12,658 nucleotides of DNA from Candidatus Bipolaricaulota bacterium (GTDB taxonomy: Bacteria > Bipolaricaulota > Bipolaricaulia > Bipolaricaulales > Bipolaricaulaceae), in contig JAGGRX010000157.1 of the NCBI GenBank assembly GCA_021159405.1, positions 1-12,658 of the forward strand, written 5' to 3'. The notes beneath the pieces were generated by a model. The model saw nothing but the letters and a program-made list of their open reading frames with translations, had not been told where the DNA came from and ran no database searches. Position 1 is the stretch's first letter, and each line of letters begins with the position of its first letter. Below are positions 1-6,703 of this stretch, piece by piece. The position numbers and the translations under genes were made by a program.

Positions 1-230
1 TCATCTCGTAGGCCACGGCGAAGGCGGCCCACCGGCCCCCGGCCTCGGCCCGGATGGCCCCGATGGTGGCCAGGCACGGCACGTAGATCAAAACGAACGC
101 CATGAACGCAAAGGCCGAAACCGGCGTCATCGCCCCGGCCGGCGAGGATCAGTGGCGCATCCCGGACGCGGCTCACCGGGACGCCGAGCCAGTGGACCAG
201 CACCGAATCCAACACGGCTAGCTCCTGCAC
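1..230 (-). pseudogene. feoB: FeoB ferrous iron transporter remnant (runs off left edge)
   Basis: Reading leftward from an ATG at 130 the translation starts MTPVSAFAFMAFVLIYVPC and continues LATIGAIRAEAGGRWAAF to the window edge. This matches the FeoB C-terminal membrane segment, which has a conserved (F)VLLYVPC-AT-AAIR-E motif. In-frame stops lie just upstream (TGA at about 157-155), so a full-length FeoB is not encoded here. In another frame, about 230-150, the residues LDSVLVHWLGVPV resemble the FeoB stretch where the cytoplasmic part enters the first membrane helix (D-VLL---LGIPIF). In a normal FeoB these two pieces are hundreds of residues apart, and the N-terminal G domain is not visible at all. 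The simplest reading is a gene with large deletions and a frameshift that keeps its iron-type promoter. The C-terminal piece is firm; the second piece is moderate. A short gene starting at 130 cannot be excluded because the window ends. Confidence 0.65.
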
Positions 231-249
231 TGCCTTTGCCCACCATATC

Positions 250-268
250 GAAAGAGAATCTCAATTTC
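250..268. promoter_or_regulatory. Fur-box-like operator of the feoB remnant
   Basis: GAAAGAGAATCTCAATTTC is an imperfect 19-bp dyad with 6 of 9 complementary pairs, and it matches the classical Fur consensus at about 11 of 19 positions. It lies directly downstream of the -10 hexamer at 276-281, so it would cover the transcription start and early transcribed region, the usual place for iron-dependent repression. A Fur-family gene at 1191-1625 supplies a candidate ligand protein. It shares the GAGAATC core with the dyad at 7625-7645. Confidence 0.5.
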
Positions 269-275
269 TTTTTTG

Positions 276-304
276 ATTCTAACGGGGGCTCCCCGCGCTG
301 TCAA
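276..304 (-). promoter_or_regulatory. sigma70-type promoter firing into feoB remnant
   Basis: On the minus strand a perfect -35 TTGACA (299-304) is followed after exactly 17 bases by TAGAAT (276-281), a near-consensus -10. The spacer holds a GC-rich inverted repeat (CGGGG-GCT-CCCCG, 283-295) and the dyad CCCTTAGGG (307-315) abuts the -35; either could be a second operator, but neither matches a site I know. The promoter points left, away from the twelve-gene operon, so it belongs to the iron transport locus. Confidence 0.7.
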
Positions 305-320
305 GACCCTTAGGGAAAAT

Positions 321-367
321 CAGGACCTGTACTTAACGGGGCTCTTCCAAGGGGGGATTTGGTCCTG
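321..367 (-). repeat. 7-bp perfect inverted repeat past the operon end
   Basis: CAGGACC (321-327) and GGTCCTG (361-367) are perfect complements separated by 33 bases. On the minus strand the repeat starts 27 bases past the stop of the last operon gene and is followed by ATTTTCCC. It could form a weak transcription terminator, but the loop is long and the T run is short. Nothing else gene-like is visible between 305 and 393. Confidence 0.3.
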
Positions 368-393
368 CTTCGGTAAGGGCGTTTTGCCAAACT

Positions 394-1194
394 TTAAGGG
401 GCGGAGGGAAGCTCGATGGACCAGCCGACCCCGGCCGGATAGAAACCGTCGCCCCAGGCCTCCTGAAATAGCCGGCGGGTCAAGTCCCCGGAGCAGTGGC
501 AGGGGGCAACCCGGGCCACCCCGAGGGCGCGGAAGGCCTCAATTACGGTCCGAACGCGGGCCTCGGGCATCCCGGCCATGTGGAAGCCGCCCAGGACCAG
601 GTGGACCTTTTCCTTTCCGATCTCTTTTGCCTTTTGCACCATCTGCACTATCCCGGGGTGGGCGCAGCCGGTGATCACCACCAGCCCCTCGGGGCTTTCC
701 ACCACCAATGCCTGTTCCTTGATCCAAGTCCCCAGCTCGCCGGTCGAGTAGACCCCCTCCCCGATCTCCATGGGGCCGTGCACCTCCACTACCCGGGCAC
801 CGGAGCCCCGCACCCGTTCCTTGAACTCTTTGGGGAAGGAGGCGGGAAGGTAAACGGTGACCGCATTGTTTTCCTCAAGGAGTCCGAACAGGCCTCCCAC
901 GTGGTCGCCGTGGATGTGGGAGAGGACCACCTTCTGGATCCGGCCCGGATCGATCCCCAAAGCCCGCATGTTGGAAAGGAGGATGTCGGCGCTTCCCCCG
1001 GTATCGAACAGGATCGTCTGCTCCCCCAGTTCCACGAGACAAGAAAAGCCCCAGGCCGTCCGTAGGCCCGGGCGGAAGGGGTAATTGTCATAAAGGATGG
1101 TGAGTATAAGGGGCAGCTGTCCATTCCCCCATGCGGCCATGCTGAGGCCAGTTAAGGCAAAGAGGGAAACGACGAAAAAGGGCTTCCTCTTCAT
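394..1194 (-). CDS. Exported MBL-fold metallohydrolase (COG1237-like)
   Basis: The 266-residue product is a metallo-beta-lactamase-fold hydrolase. It has the metal-binding SHIHGDH motif at residues 92-98, TGCAHPG at 175-181, GGFHM at 202-206 and PCHCSG at 231-236. The TGC-HPG plus GGFH combination is typical of the COG1237 group, often annotated as dihydropterin-ribofuranosylaminobenzene-phosphate synthase; the true substrate is unknown. The first about 25 residues (KRK, then a hydrophobic run ending near AAWGNG) look like a signal peptide, so the mature enzyme is probably periplasmic. This is odd beside cytoplasmic cofactor proteins. I chose the ATG at 1194 because it overlaps the stop of the Fur gene as ATGA; the open frame extends to 1494 only as a shadow of that gene. 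It is the last gene of the operon. Confidence 0.85.
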   Translation of the reverse strand: MKRKPFFVVSLFALTGLSMAAWGNGQLPLILTILYDNYPFRPGLRTAWGFSCLVELGEQTILFDTGGSADILLSNMRALGIDPGRIQKVVLSHIHGDHVGGLFGLLEENNAVTVYLPASFPKEFKERVRGSGARVVEVHGPMEIGEGVYSTGELGTWIKEQALVVESPEGLVVITGCAHPGIVQMVQKAKEIGKEKVHLVLGGFHMAGMPEARVRTVIEAFRALGVARVAPCHCSGDLTRRLFQEAWGDGFYPAGVGWSIELPSAP

Positions 1195-1625
1195 TTGCTC
1201 CCCCGGCAATCGCGGCACAGGCCAAAGCCCTGGATGACGGCCTCCTGAAGTTCGAACTCGTTTTTCTCCGCGATCTCGTTGAGAAGGGTCCGGAACCTGG
1301 CACTGCCGAACTCGATCACCTTGCCGCAGCGTCGGCACACGAGGTGCCCATGGTCGTTTCGCCCCAGCACGTGTTCGTAGTGGGCATGGGCCTCTCCGAA
1401 GGACACCCGGCGCACGAACCCTGCTCGCTCGAGGAGATCCAAGGTTCGATAAACGGTGGCGATGGACACCTTGTCGTCCCGCAGTGCCTCCCATAGCTCT
1501 GTGGCGTCGAAATGCCCATGCATGGAGAACACCTTGCGCACGATCTTACGCCTGGTGCTCGTGATGTTGAACCCGCGTCGGCGCAGGAACTCCACGAACA
1601 GCTCCTCGGGCTGGGTCGCCATCAT
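1191..1625 (-). CDS. fur: Fur-family metal-responsive regulator
   Basis: The 144-residue protein has the standard Fur length. An N-terminal winged helix carries the family signature TVYRTLDLLERAGFV (residues 57-71), followed by the metal-binding stretch HAHYEH (80-85) and DHGHLVC (91-97). Two CxxC pairs, C97/C100 and C137/C140, would hold a structural zinc. Sequence alone does not settle whether it senses iron, zinc, manganese or peroxide. It sits inside the operon with ATGA overlaps on both sides (with the DUF89 gene at 1622-1625 and the MBL gene at 1191-1194), so it is translationally coupled. Fur-like dyads in front of the operon (7625-7645) and in front of the feoB remnant (250-268) suggest iron sensing and autoregulation; this is inference. 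Confidence 0.92.
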   Translation of the reverse strand: MMATQPEELFVEFLRRRGFNITSTRRKIVRKVFSMHGHFDATELWEALRDDKVSIATVYRTLDLLERAGFVRRVSFGEAHAHYEHVLGRNDHGHLVCRRCGKVIEFGSARFRTLLNEIAEKNEFELQEAVIQGFGLCRDCRGSK

Positions 1626-2515
1626 CCCCTCCGATCCAACTTTGCCCCCGGGCGGCCACCGCTGTCAAATCGCCCGGCCGCAAGCACCAGCTCCCCCACC
1701 TCGACCCCTAGCTCCTGGGCCACAGGGGCGCATTTGGCCTTGAAGAGGAAGAAGATCGGCCCCGGCTCATCAGACAGCCCCTCGAAATTCCCCATGCCCT
1801 TGCTGATCACCAGGTCTGCCTCCTGGAAGCGGCGCCGGAAGTCCTGGGAACATTTGCTCAACAGGACCCCCGGGTGATCGGCCCCGGTGGTGATCACCTC
1901 GGCCACCTCGGGAAGGCCCACCTCCCGCGCGTCTTCGATGGTTGCGTCGTTTAAGGTGGGGGCGCCACGCACGGCCACGGTGACGCGCTTTCCCAGCCGC
2001 GTGAGCTCCTCACAAAGCAGGCGATCGAAGGCTATCTCGCCGGCGTTGTCGGCCAGGATCAAGATCGTTTTGGCGCTTGAGAGCCGGGCCTGAAATAGCT
2101 CATAGTCGAACCTTCCCCAAGGCTCCTCGGCGCCTGCTGCGGCCGCTACGAGGTCAAACGTAGTTTGAGCCCCAAGGTCGGCGGTGTTCCCGCTTGCGGA
2201 AAGCCTGAGGAGGAAGGCCAGGGGATCTTCGGCCCGAGCGGCCTGCTCGCGCAAGCGTGGCAGGAGTCCCAGGGCTTCCCGGTTCGCCCGGCGTTTGGCC
2301 TCGGCGAAGGGATCCGGAACGCCCAGTATCCTCCGGACCGTGCGCTGAGCTTCCGGGCTTGCGGCAATGGGAGGACGGCCGGGAAGAGAGCGCGCAAGAA
2401 GTGGAGCCACCTCCCGGACGATTTCCCACCCAATCTCTTCACGTGCCCCGACAAGGCGGGCCGCCGTAAGCGAGGTCCGGAGCATGCAGGGGAAGCAATC
2501 CGGATAGGCCTTCAT
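1622..2515 (-). CDS. DUF89/ARMT1-like metal-dependent phosphatase
   Basis: The 297-residue protein belongs to the DUF89 (ARMT1-like, COG1578-type) family, whose studied members are metal-dependent phosphatases acting on phosphorylated metabolites or damaged intermediates. Visible family marks are the N-terminal CFPC pair (residues 7-10), SGNTADLG (108-115), LADNAGE (154-160) with the Asp-Asn expected at the metal site, RGAPTLNDAT (183-192) and ISKGMGNFEGL (237-247). The N-terminal CxxC is characteristic of the standalone prokaryotic branch. The start ATG at 2515 overlaps the Mrp stop as ATGA, and GGGTGAGGG lies immediately upstream. The substrate is unknown. Its place between Mrp and Fur suggests a housekeeping step for a metal cofactor or its organic part, which is inference. 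Confidence 0.88.
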   Translation of the reverse strand: MKAYPDCFPCMLRTSLTAARLVGAREEIGWEIVREVAPLLARSLPGRPPIAASPEAQRTVRRILGVPDPFAEAKRRANREALGLLPRLREQAARAEDPLAFLLRLSASGNTADLGAQTTFDLVAAAAGAEEPWGRFDYELFQARLSSAKTILILADNAGEIAFDRLLCEELTRLGKRVTVAVRGAPTLNDATIEDAREVGLPEVAEVITTGADHPGVLLSKCSQDFRRRFQEADLVISKGMGNFEGLSDEPGPIFFLFKAKCAPVAQELGVEVGELVLAAGRFDSGGRPGAKLDRRG

Positions 2516-3321
2516 CCCTCACCCTGCACGAAGTCGAGCATCTTGAGCGCCAGCTCCAGGAACGCCTCCCGGGCTTGGGAGTCGCCCTCCACCGCCGGAC
2601 GGCCGGCGTCCCCGGCCCGCACCACCTCCGGGAACAAGGGGAGCCGTCCCAGAAACGTGGCGCCCATCTCCTTTGCCATCCTCTCGCCGCCGCCTTTGCC
2701 GAACAGGTCGATCTCCTTTCCGCAGTGCGGGCAGGTTAAGGTCGCCATGTTCTCCACCACCCCGATCCGCCGCACCCCCACCTTGCGACAGAAGCCCACC
2801 GCCTTGCGGGCATCGAGCAAGGCCACTTGCTGGGGGGTGGTGACCACCGCCGCCGCGTCCACCTCCCCGATCGCTTGAGCCACCGACAGGGGTTCGTCCC
2901 CGGTCCCCGGGGGAAGGTCCACCACGAGGAGGTCCAGGTCCCCCCAGTCCACTTCCTCGATGAACTGTTGGATTGCCTTCGTCTTCAAAGGGCCGCGCCA
3001 GATAAGGGGGGTGTCGGTGGTGGGAAGGGCGAAGGCGATGGACACCACGGCCAAGTTCCAGGCCGTGGGCACAGGCAGGATTTTGCCGTCCTTGACCGGC
3101 ATGGTAGCCCGCTCTATCCCAAGCATCTTGGGGACGTTGGGACCATGAAGGTCGGCGTCGAGAAGCCCAACCCGCACACTGCGGGCGAGGGCCGTGGCTA
3201 CGTTTACCGCCACGGTGGTCTTCCCCACGCCCCCCTTGCCGGAGAGCACCATGAGCACGTGCTTTGCTCTCTTTACAGCTTCCCTTCCGCCAGGTCTTTC
3301 AAGCTCAGTTCTCTCAGCCAT
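2512..3321 (-). CDS. mrp: Mrp/NBP35-family Fe-S cluster carrier ATPase
   Basis: The 269-residue protein is a P-loop NTPase of the Mrp/ApbC/NBP35 family, which binds and passes on [4Fe-4S] clusters. It shows the deviant Walker A SGKGGVGKTT (residues 27-36), DADLHGPN (55-62), DLPPGTGDE (135-143) and the family's CPHC pair (197-200) that holds a bridging cluster between two subunits. I chose the ATG at 3321, which has AAAGGA 7 bases upstream. That overlaps the Rrf2 gene by 49 bases, longer than other junctions here, so a start nearer 3258-3252 is possible. The open frame reaches 3387, but that extension is an Rrf2 shadow. Desulfovibrio orp clusters also carry an Mrp-type ATPase; here it lacks the C-terminal NifX domain of that homologue, and the NifX domains are separate genes. 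Confidence 0.92.
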   Translation of the reverse strand: MAERTELERPGGREAVKRAKHVLMVLSGKGGVGKTTVAVNVATALARSVRVGLLDADLHGPNVPKMLGIERATMPVKDGKILPVPTAWNLAVVSIAFALPTTDTPLIWRGPLKTKAIQQFIEEVDWGDLDLLVVDLPPGTGDEPLSVAQAIGEVDAAAVVTTPQQVALLDARKAVGFCRKVGVRRIGVVENMATLTCPHCGKEIDLFGKGGGERMAKEMGATFLGRLPLFPEVVRAGDAGRPAVEGDSQAREAFLELALKMLDFVQGEG

Positions 3322-3668
3322 CCTTCGATCCTTTCCTCCAGGTATTCCCAAAGCGGCCGTGTGGGGCAGGCACCGGGCAAGGGGCAAGGCACTCCGGCCA
3401 AGCAGCTCACCGGGGCGAGCCTCTCGCCAAAGGCAGCCAGGACCTGGGCCAGACTGACCTCCTCGGCCGGGCGGGCAAGGCTGTAGCCTCCGTTTCGACC
3501 GGGTCTGGACTCCACCAGGCCGGCCCGGCGAGCGCGCCCCAGGACCTGCCGCAAGAACGGAGCCGAAAGCCCGTACTTTCTGGCGATCTCCTCCGCGCTC
3601 ACCCGCTCGGACCTAGCGATCTCCACCAGGGCCAAAAGGCCCAAGCTGCTTTCCCTAGTGATCCACAT
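3273..3668 (-). CDS. Rrf2-family regulator with IscR-like cysteine triad
   Basis: The 131-residue protein is an Rrf2-type winged-helix regulator. The helix-turn-helix region runs through AEEIARKYGLSAPFLRQVL (about residues 25-43) and the wing carries RPGRNGGYSLARP (55-67). Three cysteines at 89, 95 and 101 have the C-x5-C-x5-C spacing of IscR, which holds an Fe-S cluster there, so this is probably an Fe-S or redox sensor. The ATG at 3668 has GGGAAGGGAAG directly upstream and overlaps the DUF364 gene by 14 bases. There is no isc or suf gene in view, so the regulator is likely dedicated to this operon. A GCATATGC palindrome in the operon promoter spacer (7597-7604) is one possible but unproven target. 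Confidence 0.9.
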   Translation of the reverse strand: MWITRESSLGLLALVEIARSERVSAEEIARKYGLSAPFLRQVLGRARRAGLVESRPGRNGGYSLARPAEEVSLAQVLAAFGERLAPVSCLAGVPCPLPGACPTRPLWEYLEERIEGWLRELSLKDLAEGKL

Positions 3669-4395
3669 CTTCCCTTCCCAGGGCGACCTTCACCAGGCCG
3701 TGCCTGTACAGGGCCCGGGTGCCACCCCCCTCCGCGATCACCTGCAGGGCCCGGGCCGGATCGGGAGCTTTGGCCCCAAACAGCCAGTCTACCCCACATT
3801 CAAGGAGCCCTGGCCACATGGGGGTGGAGGGGCCGATGACCGCCACCCTGCCCCGGGAGAGGGCAAGCAGCCGGTCCACCGTCTTGTTGATGAACGTCGT
3901 GCCGCTTAGCACCACCACGTCACAGCGGGGAAGCTCAAGCTCGGCCGCCCAATCCGGAAGGAGGCCAGGCGCCCGGGCAAGGTTCCGCTCAAAGATAAGG
4001 AGCTTTCGCGCTTTTCTCTTAAGCGGCTCGACCAGCGGGCCGATATAGCCCACCATCCCCACCACATCGTCCTCACTTACCTCCAATGCCTCCAGGGGAT
4101 CGGGCGAAGGCTCAGCATCCCCGCCCAGGGCTGCGTTCACCGTGGCCAGGCCCAAGGAAGCAGCAAGCGGATCGGAAGATAAAAGCCCCTGGGCGAGCTC
4201 CCAGGCCGGCATCCCACCGAGGGTTCCCGCCCGGGAGTAGGCCGCGCAACCCTGCCCCTCATGCGGGGTGGCGGCAAGGCCACACCGCCCATCCGAGAGG
4301 AGCACCCCGGTGTAGGCAAGCCCGATCACCACCCGCTCCACCTTCAGGCCGAGCAGGCGGCCTTTCGATGCGGCAAGCAGCCTAGAGGCGATCAT
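3655..4395 (-). CDS. DUF4213/DUF364 putative heavy-metal-chelating protein
   Basis: The 246-residue protein matches the COG2014 layout: an N-terminal DUF4213 part (to about residue 100, with GLAYTGVLLSDGRCGLA at 25-41) and a C-terminal Rossmann-like DUF364 domain. The latter shows GMVGYIGPLVEPL (113-125), LIFERN (133-138), DVVVLSGTTFINKTVDRLL (159-177) and VIGPSTPMWPGLLECGVDWL (186-205). The family is described as a putative heavy-metal chelator with no firm biochemical role, and members recur near molybdenum, tungsten or cofactor genes. I chose the ATG at 4395 because it overlaps the upstream ATPase stop as ATGA. C50, C158 and C200 are candidate ligands. Family assignment is firm; function is open. 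Confidence 0.88.
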   Translation of the reverse strand: MIASRLLAASKGRLLGLKVERVVIGLAYTGVLLSDGRCGLAATPHEGQGCAAYSRAGTLGGMPAWELAQGLLSSDPLAASLGLATVNAALGGDAEPSPDPLEALEVSEDDVVGMVGYIGPLVEPLKRKARKLLIFERNLARAPGLLPDWAAELELPRCDVVVLSGTTFINKTVDRLLALSRGRVAVIGPSTPMWPGLLECGVDWLFGAKAPDPARALQVIAEGGGTRALYRHGLVKVALGREDVDH

Positions 4396-5264
4396 AGGCT
4401 GAGGTGCTCCGCGACCTTTTCCCATAGAGCACGCAACGCTGCGGCTGCAGGGCCGGCCCCGTCCTCCACCGCCGGCCGTCCTGCCACCTGGGCCCGAACC
4501 ACCCCTTCATCATAGGGGATCCTACCGAGCAGGGCGAGGCCCTCCTCTTTCGCGTAGGACTCTATCCTCTCGCTGAACTTGGGGCTGAGGTCGGCCTTGT
4601 TGATGACGAGGAACACCCGGGTCCGGAAGTGCCGCGCCACCTCCACCACCCGGGCAAGGTCATGCAGGGCAGACCTGCTGGGCTCGGTCACCACCAGGGC
4701 CGCGTGGGCCCCGGAAAGGGACGCGATCACCGGGCAGCCGATCCCGGGTGAGCCGTCGATGAGGAGGAGTTTCGCCCCTTCTAGCCTGGCGAGCTCCCGG
4801 GCCCTCATCTTCACCTGGGCGACAAGCTTTCCCGACGTCTCCTCCCCTGGGCGCAGCTCCCCGTGCACCAAGGTCCCATAGGGAGTGCGCGAGATGTAGA
4901 TCCAACCTGAAAGCCGGGGCTTAAGCTCGATGGCCCCCACCGGGCAGGCATGCGCACACGCCCCGCAACCTTCGCATGACAGGGGATCCACCCGAAACTT
5001 TCCGCCCTCCTCCAACACGGCGTCAAACCGGCAGGCCTTGCGGCACTCCCCGCAGCCGGTGCACAGGCTCTCGTCGATCGTGGCCAGCTCCGATCCCTCA
5101 TAAGCGATCGTCTTCTCCACCTGCGGCCCCAGGATGAGGTGGAGGTCGGCCGCGTCCACGTCGCAGTCGGCGATCACCTTGCCCTGGGCCAGGGCGGCGA
5201 AGGCCCCGACCACCGTGGTCTTCCCCGTACCGCCCTTCCCCGAGATGACGACGAGCTCCTTCAT
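4392..5264 (-). CDS. MinD-superfamily ATPase with inserted ferredoxin domain (second copy)
   Basis: This 290-residue protein is a COG1149-type MinD/Mrp ATPase with a two-cluster ferredoxin insert. It has the deviant Walker A GKGGTGKTT (residues 9-17), DCDVDAADLH (33-42), cluster ligands C68/C71/C74/C78 and C97/C100/C103/C107 (both CxxCxxCxxxC, the second followed by P), and the downstream DGSPGIGCPV (170-179). Related ATPases Orp3 and Orp4 accompany the ORP protein in Desulfovibrio. A pair of such ATPases probably forms a heterodimer that couples ATP hydrolysis and Fe-S chemistry to cluster handling; that role is inferred. The ATG at 5264 overlaps the previous gene as ATGA; the open frame to 5324 is an extension into that gene. 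Confidence 0.92.
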   Translation of the reverse strand: MKELVVISGKGGTGKTTVVGAFAALAQGKVIADCDVDAADLHLILGPQVEKTIAYEGSELATIDESLCTGCGECRKACRFDAVLEEGGKFRVDPLSCEGCGACAHACPVGAIELKPRLSGWIYISRTPYGTLVHGELRPGEETSGKLVAQVKMRARELARLEGAKLLLIDGSPGIGCPVIASLSGAHAALVVTEPSRSALHDLARVVEVARHFRTRVFLVINKADLSPKFSERIESYAKEEGLALLGRIPYDEGVVRAQVAGRPAVEDGAGPAAAALRALWEKVAEHLSL

Positions 5265-6133
5265 CTCGGTACCTCCGCTTCCATGGCTATCCGCTGGGCA
5301 AGCTCGATGAAGCGGCTTTTCCACTCCGGGAAGGCCTCGACCAGGGAGGTGCCTTGGGCGTATGCTTCCGCGAACTTTCGGTCCATGGGGATGCGGAGGA
5401 GCACGGGGATCCCTTCGCCCGCAAGGTAGCGCTCAACCTCATCCGTCCCGATCCCGTCCTTACTGACAACGACCCCGGCGGGGAGGCCGAGCTCCCTCGC
5501 CACCCCCACGGCGAGCTTGAGGTCGTGGAGGCCGAACGGGGTGGGCTCGGTCACAAGCAGGGCGAAATCCACCCCCTTCAAGGTCTCGATCACCGGGCAG
5601 GCGGTGCCGGGTGGGGCGTCCAGGATCACCAGGCCATCGTCAGGGAGCCGCCCCTTCAGGGCCCGGATGATGGGGGTGGCCATGGGCTCCCCGGGGTTCA
5701 AGACCCCCTGCCAGAATTGGATCCCTTTTGCCCGGCCCCGTTCGATCCTTCCGATGGGCCTCGGGACCTCGGTGATGGCCGAGACCGGACACACGGAGGC
5801 ACACAAGCCGCAGCCATGGCAGAGCTCCGGGTGAAACAGGATCTTCTTGCCGATCACGGCCAGGGCCCCGAACCGGCACGCCCGGGCACAAGCCCCGCAG
5901 TAGGTGCAAAGCCCCTCGTCCACCTGGGGGACGAGGAGGGAAACAGGCTCGGACCCTTCGATCTTGGGGGACAGGAATACGTGGTCGTTTGGCTCCTCTA
6001 CGTCACAGTCTACCAGGGTGACTGGACCCAAGTCCCGGGCGGCCAGGGCCAGGGACACGGCCACCGTGGTCTTCCCGGTGCCCCCTTTTCCGGACGCGAC
6101 CGCAACCCGGAAGGGGCGAGGCTCAGCGGTCAT
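5261..6133 (-). CDS. MinD-superfamily ATPase with inserted ferredoxin domain (first copy)
   Basis: The 290-residue paralogue of the next gene has the same layout: Walker A GKGGTGKTT (residues 15-23), DCDVEEPNDH (42-51), ferredoxin ligands C76/C79/C82/C86 and C105/C108/C111/C115, then APPGTACPV (173-181). The insert between the nucleotide-binding elements holds two [4Fe-4S] clusters. Equal length, adjacent position and translational coupling point to a heteromeric pair. The ATG at 6133 lies inside the end of the NifX-like gene (11-base overlap). In the Desulfovibrio orp system such ATPases associate with a NifX-fold protein carrying a Mo-Cu cluster; an equivalent partner lies immediately upstream here. 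Confidence 0.92.
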   Translation of the reverse strand: MTAEPRPFRVAVASGKGGTGKTTVAVSLALAARDLGPVTLVDCDVEEPNDHVFLSPKIEGSEPVSLLVPQVDEGLCTYCGACARACRFGALAVIGKKILFHPELCHGCGLCASVCPVSAITEVPRPIGRIERGRAKGIQFWQGVLNPGEPMATPIIRALKGRLPDDGLVILDAPPGTACPVIETLKGVDFALLVTEPTPFGLHDLKLAVGVARELGLPAGVVVSKDGIGTDEVERYLAGEGIPVLLRIPMDRKFAEAYAQGTSLVEAFPEWKSRFIELAQRIAMEAEVPR

Positions 6134-6482
6134 GGAACATGTGTCGGCCGCAGGCCTCAGCCCCGGAAAGCCTTCCGGACTGCCAGGCCTCGATCGCCTC
6201 TCTGACCGTTCCCGTGGCCCCGGTCACCACCTCGATCCCGTTTTGGGAGAGGAGATCGATCGCCCGGCGGCCAAGGCCGGAGCAAATCACCAGGTCCACC
6301 CCGGCCTGGGCCAGGTGCTCGGCCGGGAGGCCCACCCCGCCCATATGCTCTGACTCGTTGGGGAGGATCTCCACCTCCCCGGTTTCGGTGTCGTAGATGG
6401 TATAAGTGGGCACCCGGCCGAAGTGCTCCCCCACAAGATCATCCAAGCCGCCAGGGCCGGCACTGGGGACACATATCCTCAC
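6123..6482 (-). CDS. NifX/ORP-like dinitrogenase cofactor-family protein
   Basis: The 119-residue product is a single Nitro_FeMo-Co (NifX/NafY/NifB C-terminal, COG1433) domain: MRICVPSAG start, HFGRVPTYTIYD (residues 20-31), AEHLAQAGVDLVICSGLG (54-71) and a C-terminal CGRHMFHD (111-118). This family binds metal clusters; ORP of Desulfovibrio, of similar size, carries a Mo-Cu-S cluster. C4, C67, C111 and the terminal His residues are candidate ligands. I chose the GTG at 6482 because a full AAGGAGG lies 5 bases upstream; the longer open frame to 6686 would add a low-complexity shadow of the neighbouring gene. No nitrogenase structural gene is present, so a nitrogen-fixation role is not supported. 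Confidence 0.9.
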   Translation of the reverse strand: MRICVPSAGPGGLDDLVGEHFGRVPTYTIYDTETGEVEILPNESEHMGGVGLPAEHLAQAGVDLVICSGLGRRAIDLLSQNGIEVVTGATGTVREAIEAWQSGRLSGAEACGRHMFHDR

Positions 6483-6487
6483 CGTAC

Positions 6488-6494
6488 CCTCCTT
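6488..6494 (-). promoter_or_regulatory. Shine-Dalgarno that fixes the NifX-like GTG start
   Basis: AAGGAGG on the minus strand, 5 bases before GTG at 6482. It overlaps the TAA stop (6493-6495) of the Trp/Tyr-rich peptide gene, so the two genes are likely coupled. It is the strongest ribosome site seen inside the operon, which may indicate that the NifX-like protein is made in excess. Confidence 0.8.
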
Positions 6495-6702
6495 ACCAAG
6501 CCCAGGTCGGGGGATAGTAGGGGATATACGTCCCGTACGGGTACGGCGAGCGGTACCAAGTCCACCACCCGTAGGGGACATATCCCCACCTCCACCAACC
6601 CCTGGGAAGCCAGGGGTAAAAGCGGCAGAAGGGGTAAGGGTTACCCCAGCCGCGTCCCCAACCCCAGAATCCGCGTCCTCGTCCATACCATCCCCAAGGC
6701 AT
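6493..6702 (-). CDS. Trp/Tyr/Gly-rich 69-residue peptide (unknown)
   Basis: The product begins MPWGWYGRGRGFWGWGRGWG and has 14 Trp, 11 Tyr and 3 Phe in 69 residues, about 40 percent aromatic. One cysteine (C26) lies in the segment CRFYPWLPRGWW (26-37), and the C-terminal half is Pro/Tyr-rich. There is no signal peptide and almost no acidic residue. I chose the ATG at 6702, one base after the previous stop, with GGAGG 8 bases upstream (6711-6715); a GTG at 6711 would overlap that site. Small aromatic-rich genes of this look occur beside NifX and DUF5320 genes in anaerobes and archaea, to my recollection, but no function is known to me. It may be a scaffold, metal or cluster cap, or partner of the NifX-like proteins. 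Confidence 0.75.
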   Translation of the reverse strand: MPWGWYGRGRGFWGWGRGWGNPYPFCRFYPWLPRGWWRWGYVPYGWWTWYRSPYPYGTYIPYYPPTWAW

Positions 6703-6703
6703 C

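Noticed and set aside
127..246. A 39-codon open frame starting MVGKGSAGASRVG just after the feoB-type promoter, with an ATGA overlap with the FeoB fragment
   Set aside because: No ribosome site precedes it, composition is that of a chance GC-rich frame, and the alternative frame shows FeoB-like residues.
2165..2878. Long plus-strand frame of 237 codons
   Set aside because: It is antisense to the DUF89 and Mrp genes, which carry clear family motifs; GC-rich coding DNA commonly gives such frames. The same applies to plus-strand frames at 496-1065, 5354-6205, 7859-8557 and 8921-9580.
3322..3387. Longer Mrp start at 3387
   Set aside because: The added residues lie inside the Rrf2 coding frame, do not look like Mrp N-termini, and a better ribosome site precedes 3321.
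6483..6686. N-terminal extension of the NifX-like protein
   Set aside because: The extra residues are a low-complexity shadow of the Trp/Tyr-rich gene, and the GTG at 6482 has a full ribosome site at ideal spacing.
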